Positions 1 to 5,361 of a stretch of DNA of 5,361 bases are shown here, in pieces. How positions within the stretch are numbered: the stretch's first letter is position 1; every line of letters starts with the position of its first letter. Source of the stretch: Acidobacteriaceae bacterium (GTDB taxonomy: Bacteria; Acidobacteriota; Terriglobia; Terriglobales; Acidobacteriaceae); NCBI GenBank assembly GCA_003139975.1, contig PLHN01000208.1:167-5527 (forward strand), read 5' to 3'. The notes below the pieces were generated by a model that saw only the letters and a list, made by a program, of their open reading frames with translations, was not told the DNA's origin and searched no databases. A program made the translations under genes and the position numbers.

Positions 1-2247
1 ATCACCGACCAGCAGAGCAAGGTTTTCTCCAACCAGATCCCACTAGAGTCGATCCAGTCAATGGAAGTCATATCGGGCGCGCCCCCGGCGGAATACGGCG
101 GCAAGACCAGCGTGGTGATTGTGGCGACCACGCGCTCGGGCCAGGGGGTAACCACACCCCATGGCAGCGTCACCGCGTCGTATGGTTCGTTCGGAACGTC
201 CGACGCGAAGGCCGATCTCGCTTATGGGGGAGCCAAGTGGGGAAACTATATCTCTGTCGGCGGCCTGAACAGCGGCCGGTTCCTCGATCCTCCCGAGTTT
301 GTCGTGATGCACGATAAGGGCAACGAAGAGAACTTTTTCGACCGGGTGGATTATCAATTATCGACTGCGGATTCCCTTCGCTTGAACCTGGGATTCACGC
401 GCTCCTGGTTTCAAACGCCCAATTCCTATGACTCGCAGTTGGCGACGCCGTGGAATGGAGTCGTGGTTGCCAACGGCGGCCTCGATCCCAATGGCAATGT
501 TGTCGGCCCGGCCGACCAGCGGTCCCAGATCAAAACGTTCAACATCGCGCCAGCCTGGACTCGATTGCTTAGTAACACCACGGTGTTTACGTTGGGCGCT
601 TTTGTGCGGCGCGACGCGTATAACTACTACCCCAGCGCCAACCCCTTCGCCGACCTCGGCGCGCCGGGTCTGCCGAGCGAAACTGTCAGTCAGAGTCGTG
701 AGCTTTTGAATGCAGGGCTGCGTTCAGACATTTCCTACGTTAAGGGAATTCACAACCTGAAAGTTGGGGCCACTTACGAGCAGACGTTTTTGGACGAGAA
801 GGATCCCTTCGGGATCGTCGATCCAAACCTGAACGCGCCGTGTGTGGACGCGAACGGCAATCCGGTTTTCGTTGGCGACCCCGGTGTCAACGACCCCTCG
901 CTGTGCCCAACGGTGGCGACGACCAACCAAAGTCTTTACCCCGCGCCGTTTGTTGCGAATGGCAACTTCAACCCCTTGCTGGGTTGTTACGACCTGACCC
1001 GTGCGACTCCATCTTCCAATGATGGCTGCCCTCCGGGCACGGCCACGAGCGGCCTCTATACCTTCAACGGTCACACCGACGTCAAGGAACTCGCGCTCTA
1101 TATCCAGGATTCGATCACCAAAGGCAACTGGGCATTGAATCTGGGGTTGCGGGGCGATTTCTACAATGGACTTACAACCCACCAGGAAGCCGAACCGCGC
1201 CTTGGCGTTGCGTACAACATCAAGCGCACCAACACCGTGCTTCGCGTTTCGTACGCACGAACGCTGGAGAGCCCGTTCAATGAAAATCTGGTGCTTTCGA
1301 GCATCGGGTGCAGCAATCCCGTCGTTAACCCGCTTCTTCTGTGTTCCTCGCCGGTATCAAACCCGCTGAGTCCCGGCTGGCGAAATGAATTCCATGCCGG
1401 GCTGCAGCAGGCCTTCGGAAGGTACCTGGTTTTTTCCGGCGAGTATATCTGGAAGTACACGCACAACGGGTACGATTTCAGTGTGCTGGGCGCCACGCCG
1501 ATTACCTTTCCGGTGGAGTGGGAGCGCTCCAAGATTCCTGGTTATGCGGGCCGCGTGAGCGTACCGAACCTGCACGGATTTTCCGCGCTCATGGTGTTCT
1601 CGAGCGTGGCGGCACGATTCTTCACTCCGCAGATCGGCGGCGCGGGCGCGGTTCCCGCCGCGGCTGGGCCCTTCCGGATCGATCACGACGAGAAGTTCAA
1701 CATGACGTTTCACACGCAGTACCAGCCGTGGAAAGTGGGTCCCTGGGTTGGCTTCAACTGGCGCTATGACAGCGGCCTGGTTGCAGGTCCGGCGCCTTGC
1801 GCGGGAGGCAACTGTGCGAACGGGCCAAACGGCAACGTCGGGCTCGTGGATACGTCCGGGCTAAGCGCGGATCAACAGTTCGAAGCGGGACTGACTTGCA
1901 ACGGGGTCCACGCTACGCCACCCAGCGTGGCGAATCCCGTTGGCACTTTCATCAGTCCCAACAACCTTTGCCCTGCGAACGAATACGGGTCGTCGCTTCT
2001 GCAGATACCGGCGCCCGGAACCGAAAATGACGACCACAATCCGCCGCGCATCGCGCCTCGTCACCTGTTTGACCTTGCCGTGGGCGACGACAACCTGTTT
2101 AAGGGTGACCACTACAAATGGAGTCTTACGCTCACCGCCGTCAACATCGCCAACAAAACAGCGCTGTATAACTTTCTGTCGACGTTCAGCGGCACGCACT
2201 ATGTGACACCGCGGGCGCTGACGGCTCAGGTTGGGTTCCACTTCTAG
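1..2247 (+). CDS. TonB-dependent outer-membrane receptor (Oar-like, acidobacterial type), 5' end missing
   Basis: This is an outer-membrane beta-barrel receptor that would take up a ligand using TonB/ExbBD energy; the ligand cannot be read from the sequence. The frame is open from base 1, so 748 residues are visible. The ATG at position 61 is internal: the residues before it (IPLESIQS) run straight into MEVISGAPPAEYGGKTS, the usual end of a TonB plug domain. The signal peptide, any N-terminal carboxypeptidase-like domain, the TonB box and most of the plug therefore lie off the left edge. From about residue 70 onward the protein alternates amphipathic, aromatic-rich strands with long Gly/Asn/Pro loops. 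It ends in AQVGFHF, the C-terminal aromatic signature recognised by the BAM machinery. Segments such as FRIDHDEKFN and GFNWRYDSGLVAG fit large acidobacterial receptors as I remember them. Ten cysteines all fall in predicted loops. The gene is followed at once by a strong terminator. The family call is secure; the substrate is unknown. Confidence 0.9.
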   Translation: MTDQQSKVFSNQIPLESIQSMEVISGAPPAEYGGKTSVVIVATTRSGQGVTTPHGSVTASYGSFGTSDAKADLAYGGAKWGNYISVGGLNSGRFLDPPEFVVMHDKGNEENFFDRVDYQLSTADSLRLNLGFTRSWFQTPNSYDSQLATPWNGVVVANGGLDPNGNVVGPADQRSQIKTFNIAPAWTRLLSNTTVFTLGAFVRRDAYNYYPSANPFADLGAPGLPSETVSQSRELLNAGLRSDISYVKGIHNLKVGATYEQTFLDEKDPFGIVDPNLNAPCVDANGNPVFVGDPGVNDPSLCPTVATTNQSLYPAPFVANGNFNPLLGCYDLTRATPSSNDGCPPGTATSGLYTFNGHTDVKELALYIQDSITKGNWALNLGLRGDFYNGLTTHQEAEPRLGVAYNIKRTNTVLRVSYARTLESPFNENLVLSSIGCSNPVVNPLLLCSSPVSNPLSPGWRNEFHAGLQQAFGRYLVFSGEYIWKYTHNGYDFSVLGATPITFPVEWERSKIPGYAGRVSVPNLHGFSALMVFSSVAARFFTPQIGGAGAVPAAAGPFRIDHDEKFNMTFHTQYQPWKVGPWVGFNWRYDSGLVAGPAPCAGGNCANGPNGNVGLVDTSGLSADQQFEAGLTCNGVHATPPSVANPVGTFISPNNLCPANEYGSSLLQIPAPGTENDDHNPPRIAPRHLFDLAVGDDNLFKGDHYKWSLTLTAVNIANKTALYNFLSTFSGTHYVTPRALTAQVGFHF

Positions 2248-2270
2248 CAGGACATTAGAGGTTTTCTTCG

Positions 2271-2302
2271 GGCAGCGGGGTTTTCCCTGCTGTCTTTTTT
2301 TT
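2271..2302 (+). terminator. Rho-independent terminator of the TonB-dependent receptor gene
   Basis: A hairpin begins 24 bases after the receptor stop codon. The left arm 2271-2280 (GGCAGCGGGG) pairs with 2285-2294 (CCCTGCTGTC) over ten base pairs, two of them G-U wobbles, around a TTTT loop. Eight consecutive T residues (2295-2302) follow immediately. There is no matching A-tract on the left side, so it should work only for plus-strand transcription and not for the kinase gene coming from the right. Confidence 0.9.
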
Positions 2303-2397
2303 CGCCTGGCGTCAAAAGCTGTTTGGGCAGGAATAGACAAAAAAAGTACTTCCCTATGACAACACGGTCGGACGCCTCACCCATGATGGGGACATTC

Positions 2398-2403
2398 GAG
2401 GTG
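2398..2403 (+). promoter_or_regulatory. Ribosome binding site of the decayed gene
   Basis: GAGGTG lies five bases upstream of the ATG at 2409, a near-consensus Shine-Dalgarno match with good spacing. It decides the start: the other in-frame candidates (TTG at 2323, ATGs at 2356, 2383 and 2386) have no comparable site. It points to a start in a different frame from the one that encodes the hydrophobic core and the mature part. Confidence 0.5.
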
Positions 2404-2408
2404 CCGAC

Positions 2409-2664
2409 ATGCGAAAACGCGGGAAGTTTCTCAACATTGGCAGCAGGGCGGGAGCTGTTCGTGCTGGCGTCGTTCGTGATGATGACGAACGCTGCGGTCG
2501 CGTTGCCGCGTGCGTCGGAGCCCGCGAAAACTACGAACCTTCGCCCGACCGCCGTTTCAGGAGAGAGTTGGCTCCAGCACTTGGGGCGCTCCTTCGATGA
2601 AACCAGCATGGGCAAGACCGGGCGTCTTGGGCCCCCGCGAGTTGAGGAGGCTTTCCCGGGATAG
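2409..2664 (+). pseudogene. Frameshifted and truncated remnant of an exported protein, possibly a c-type cytochrome
   Basis: From the ATG at 2409 the sequence reads MRKRGKFLNIGSRAG, a basic signal-peptide n-region. The hydrophobic core (ELFVLASFVMMTNAAVA, with an A-V-A cleavage site) follows only after a one-base frame change near the G-rich stretch 2446-2452. In that second frame the mature part contains SGESWLQHLGRSFDETSMG and then KTGRLGPP before a TAG stop at 2662. The split signal peptide, together with the ribosome binding site in front of the first half, suggests a once-intact secreted protein broken by an indel. The mature motif resembles, from memory only, the segment before the haem site in small acidobacterial cytochrome c proteins. 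No CXXCH is present, so no haem could be bound and the fragment cannot be functional as such. Alternatives are a sequencing or assembly indel, or a short non-cytochrome exported peptide. That this is coding-derived is moderately likely; the family assignment is weak. Confidence 0.45.
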
Positions 2665-2751
2665 CGAAGACCTTGCGCGGAGGGCGAAGTCAGGCATGGA
2701 AAATGCGAGCCGGCTTGATGCGGAACTCGCTGCGTGAATGGGGCGCTCTGG

Positions 2752-5361
2752 CTATTGTTGCAACTTCGCGTATTCGGCTTTGGCCTCGCGCAGCAGCGGC
2801 AGATCGGGGTCGGCGTCTTTCCATGCTGCGAGGAAGTTCTGATAAGCGATCCGAGCTTTCGGAGCGTCACCTTGTTTCTGATAGACGCGTCCCAATTCCA
2901 GTTGCGCCAACGGGAACACGATGTCGGGGCCCTGGTGCAATTTAAACGAGAGCGCTTTCTGGAGGTCCTGCTCCGCTTCGGCGTAGCGTCCCGCCAGTTC
3001 GTAAGCCAGGCCTCGGCCGTAAATGACGCCATCGCTGGCGGGAGCGTAGAGCGCAGCCGTGTTCAGGTAGTCGATGGCTTTGGCGGGATCTGCCTTGGCG
3101 GGATTTGCAGGCCGCAGAGCGGCGATTGCCCGAATCGACGGGACGGTCATGTTGATGGCGAAAGTATCGTTCGGATGATTGCGCTGGATTTCGTCAGCCA
3201 TCGCTAAAGCCTTCTGGTCTTCGCGCAGAATGGCAAACGTGATCCCCGCACTGCCCAGCACAGAAAGGCTTCTGGACAATTTCAACGCTTCTTCGGAAAG
3301 GCGGATGGCTTCGGCGCGATTGCCGACCAGCGCCTCGGAACTGGCGAGTTGCGCCTCAATGTCAGCTCGGCCCACGAGGTGCAAGCGGTCAAGCGCCTCC
3401 TCTGCCTGGTGTGAAAAATCCCTCGCCTTGCGTATCTCGCCACGGGTAGTGGCCAGATTGGCGCGGAATCCCACAACGCTCAAAGCCCCATCGGGAGTCG
3501 ACGATGCGGCCTGCAGTTCCTTCTCCATGTCCGCGTCTTTGCCTTCCGCCCAGTCGAGAGAGGCGAGGAAGGTATGGTAGTTGGAGGTATTTCCCTTGTG
3601 CTGGAGAGCGGCGTTGAGAGTGGCGCGCGCTTCTTCGGTGCGGTTCAGCCCGGCATACGCCATGGCAATATTGCCGTAGGCGTTCAGCATGTCGGGATCG
3701 ATTTCGAGCGCGCGCTTGGCGGTCGCGAGGCCCTTGTCGAATTGGCCCAGCCGGTTATAGATCTCCGCCAGATTGGTGAAGGGGGTGGAATCGCGTGGGT
3801 AAGTCTGGCAATAAAGTTCGTAGGCGGTAATGCCCTTTTCAAGCTGTCCACTGTCGGAGTAATAATGCGACATGATGTAAAGCTTCTCGCGCTCGCTGGC
3901 TCGGTCGCGAAGCTCGAAGGCTTTTTGCCGATTTTGTTCCGACAGTTGTGTTTGCCCAAGATTGCTGTAGACCGTGCCGAGACGGGCATAAGCCATGGCG
4001 AAGTTGGGATCGATTTCGACCGCACGCTGATAATCGGGGAGCGCGGCCAGGTCGTCGCCCATGTTGTGCTTGTTGTCGCCGAGACTCAAGGCCCTAAGCG
4101 CGTCGAGCGACGAGGTGGTGGCCATGGACAGAGACATGTCGTACTTCTGCACCATGCCGAGTGATTCGCCGAGCTGACCGCGCAGCTTGGTGGCAGCGCT
4201 GTGCAACGCGTTCAGCACATCTTCTTTCCTCTCCGCCTGCGCCTGCTGGCGTCCGAGCGAGTCGCCCGAAGAAGCATTGGTTGCTTCAAGCGTGACGACA
4301 TATTGGCCTCCGACGCTGTCGATGCTGCCGTTCAACATAGCCTTGATGCCATCGCGCAGGCAGATTTCGCGGCCGACATCGGTCGTGATCCGGTCGTCGG
4401 GGCTGCGCCCCATGAACTGCAACGTCTGACGCACTTTCTGTTCGGGAAAGACGTTTAGATACGGCGATTGGCCGAGATCGACGGCCAGAGCCTTCTTCAG
4501 CGTGCCGTCGAAGACCTGATCGGCGGTGGTGTTGAGGAAATCGGTGACGAGGATCGAATCCTTTTCCGTGAGCGCGTGGCTGCGGCGCGAGAGTACGAAA
4601 GCGATGCCTGCGGCGGCCAGCGCCAGAACCACAACCGGAATCAGCCAGCCCGGCATTTTGCGTCGCTCGGGTGCAGGCGGCCTGCGAAGCGAGGAACTGG
4701 AAGTCGTCGCTGCCAGCATTGTGCCTGACTCGGAATCCCGGCGGAGGCGCTTGAGATCCGAGCGGACTTCGGCGGCGCTTTGATAACGGAGGTCGCGATC
4801 CTTTTCGAGCAGCTTGTTGAGGACATCTTCGAGGTGTGGGGGCAGATCGGAGTTCAGCCGCGCCGGCGGGACGGGCGGCCGGTTGAGGATCGCGTCGAAG
4901 ATCACTGCCGAGGTGTCGCCGCGAAAAGGGAGGGCTCCGGTGGCCATTTCATAGAGCACGGCACCGAACGAGAACAGATCGGTCCGGGCATCGAGATCTT
5001 TGCCGCGCGCCTGCTCGGGAGACATGTAAGCGACCGTTCCCACCGTTGAACCAGGGCTGGTGAGGAAAGGATCGTCCACGGTGGCCTGCGACCCGATCGT
5101 TACGGCGGAGGACGACGAAGGATGGGCGGTGCGCTTAGCCAAGCCGAAATCGAGAATCTTCGCCTGGTTGCGGTTCGTGACGAAGATGTTTGCCGGTTTG
5201 ATATCACGATGGATGATGCCTTTGGCATGGGCGGCGTCAAGAGCGTCCGAGATCTGGATGCCAAAATCGATTACTTGCGCTAGTTCGAGCGGTTTGCCGT
5301 GGATGTGGCTCTTCAGCGTTTCGCCCTCGAGCAGTTCCATGGCGATGAAATGGCGGCCGTT
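2752..5361 (-). CDS. Transmembrane Ser/Thr protein kinase with TolB-like segment and TPR repeats, N-terminus missing
   Basis: This is a Hanks-type (PknB-like) kinase that phosphorylates Ser/Thr on unknown partners. The frame is open to the right edge, giving 869 visible residues. The ATG at 5340 is internal, since [16 protein letters not shown] is the kinase hinge. The glycine loop, the ATP-binding Lys and the true start are off the window. Counting from the first visible residue: catalytic loop HRDIKPAN at 51-58 (Asp53, Lys55, Asn58), DFG at 71-73, SPEQ in place of APE at 114-117, the subdomain IX Asp at 128 and a subdomain XI Arg near 192. All visible catalytic residues are intact, so it should be active. 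A Ser-rich, basic linker leads to one transmembrane helix (236-258). Next comes a region from about 269 to 400 ([24 protein letters not shown]) like the TolB/FlgO-type domain of other signalling proteins. TPR repeats of about 34 residues fill 420-869, clearest at [10 protein letters not shown] and [10 protein letters not shown]. The kinase should be cytoplasmic and the TPR tail periplasmic. It converges on the receptor gene, with no partner gene in view. Confidence 0.93.
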   Translation of the reverse strand, partial: NGRHFIAMELLEGETLKSHIHGKPLELAQVIDFGIQISDALDAAHAKGIIHRDIKPANIFVTNRNQAKILDFGLAKRTAHPSSSSAVTIGSQATVDDPFLTSPGSTVGTVAYMSPEQARGKDLDARTDLFSFGAVLYEMATGALPFRGDTSAVIFDAILNRPPVPPARLNSDLPPHLEDVLNKLLEKDRDLRYQSAAEVRSDLKRLRRDSESGTMLAATTSSSSLRRPPAPERRKMPGWLIPVVVLALAAAGIAFVLSRRSHALTEKDSILVTDFLNTTADQVFDGTLKKALAVDLGQSPYLNVFPEQKVRQTLQFMGRSPDDRITTDVGREICLRDGIKAMLNGSIDSVGGQYVVTLEATNASSGDSLGRQQAQAERKEDVLNALHSAATKLRGQLGESLGMVQKYDMSLSMATTSSLDALRALSLGDNKHNMGDDLAALPDYQRAVEIDPNFAMAYARLGTVYSNLGQTQLSEQNRQKAFELRDRASEREKLYIMSHYYSDSGQLEKGITAYELYCQTYPRDSTPFTNLAEIYNRLGQFDKGLATAKRALEIDPDMLNAYGNIAMAYAGLNRTEEARATLNAALQHKGNTSNYHTFLASLDWAEGKDADMEKELQAASSTPDGALSVVGFRANLATTRGEIRKARDFSHQAEEALDRLHLVGRADIEAQLASSEALVGNRAEAIRLSEEALKLSRSLSVLGSAGITFAILREDQKALAMADEIQRNHPNDTFAINMTVPSIRAIAALRPANPAKADPAKAIDYLNTAALYAPASDGVIYGRGLAYELAGRYAEAEQDLQKALSFKLHQGPDIVFPLAQLELGRVYQKQGDAPKARIAYQNFLAAWKDADPDLPLLREAKAEYAKLQQ

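Larger units (their letters stand above)
2248..2751. other. Gap between convergent genes
   Basis: This 504-base stretch separates the receptor stop from the kinase stop. It holds the receptor terminator near its left end and the broken exported-protein gene described separately (2409-2664, perhaps to 2737). Between the terminator and the remnant (2303-2397) I see no convincing promoter, only a run of seven A residues at 2339-2345. No hairpin followed by a T-tract is visible for the kinase gene on the minus strand, and I found no tRNA-like or other structured RNA. Confidence 0.7.

Noticed and set aside
724..1182. 152-residue minus-strand open frame inside the receptor gene
   Set aside because: It is a shadow of the receptor's coding frame, with no independent start signal or motif.
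2323..2359. Promoter in front of the decayed gene (TTGGGC followed by TACTTC or CTATGA)
   Set aside because: The -10 match is poor at the right spacing, and the better -10 match is about 25 bases away. Acidobacterial promoter rules are too uncertain to call it.
2337..2360. A-tract with AAGTACTT palindrome as a minus-strand terminator for the kinase
   Set aside because: The palindrome has no loop and cannot form a useful hairpin, and the site is about 400 bases past the kinase stop.
2323..2664. Independent 113-residue gene starting at TTG 2323
   Set aside because: There is no ribosome binding site at the TTG, and its N-terminal part overlaps the DNA that reads as a signal-peptide n-region in another frame. 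Only the part after about 2446 looks protein-like, so I treat it as the second half of a frameshifted gene.
2248..2664. Readthrough extension of the receptor: the receptor's frame stays open after its TAG up to 2664
   Set aside because: The barrel already ends in a proper C-terminal Phe, and a strong terminator sits directly after the stop. The open frame is most likely chance.
2244..3032. 262-residue minus-strand open frame across the gap and the kinase 3' end
   Set aside because: It overlaps the well-supported kinase in another frame and crosses the receptor terminator. The translation is low-complexity Arg/Ser/Pro-rich with no recognisable domain.
3574..4164. 196-residue open frame opposite the kinase
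   Set aside because: It lies wholly inside the TPR-coding region on the other strand. Its composition is what antisense of a GC-rich gene gives, and no motif or ribosome binding site supports it.

Overview
The window looks like a piece of an Acidobacteriota (acidobacterial) chromosome, probably a Koribacter/Solibacter-type soil relative. This is inferred from two protein families typical of that phylum: a large TonB-dependent outer-membrane receptor with the 'SGAPPAEYGGKTS' style of plug end, and a membrane-anchored Ser/Thr kinase fused to a TolB-like segment and TPR repeats. The DNA is GC-rich. No mobile element, RNA gene or CRISPR array is visible.

Layout: (1) Positions 1-2247, plus strand: a TonB-dependent receptor/porin cut off by the left edge; the end of the plug and the whole beta-barrel are present, closing on a C-terminal Phe. 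(2) Positions 2271-2302: a strong intrinsic terminator for that gene. (3) Positions 2248-2751 as a whole form a 504-base gap between convergent genes. Besides the terminator it holds what I read as the decayed start of an exported protein: a ribosome binding site, an ATG at 2409 and a signal peptide split across two frames. It stops after a short mature region that resembles, from memory, acidobacterial exported c-type cytochromes. (4) Positions 2752-5361, minus strand: the Ser/Thr kinase, cut off by the right edge, with its catalytic loop, DFG, activation segment, one transmembrane helix, TolB-like region and a long TPR tail.

The two large genes converge and have separate transcription. Nothing in the sequence ties them into one pathway: the receptor would bring substrates across the outer membrane, while the kinase would signal across the inner membrane. 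I found no new multi-gene system here. The most unusual item is the broken exported-protein gene in the gap, followed by the paired cysteines in the receptor loops and the long Ser/Thr-rich kinase activation segment.
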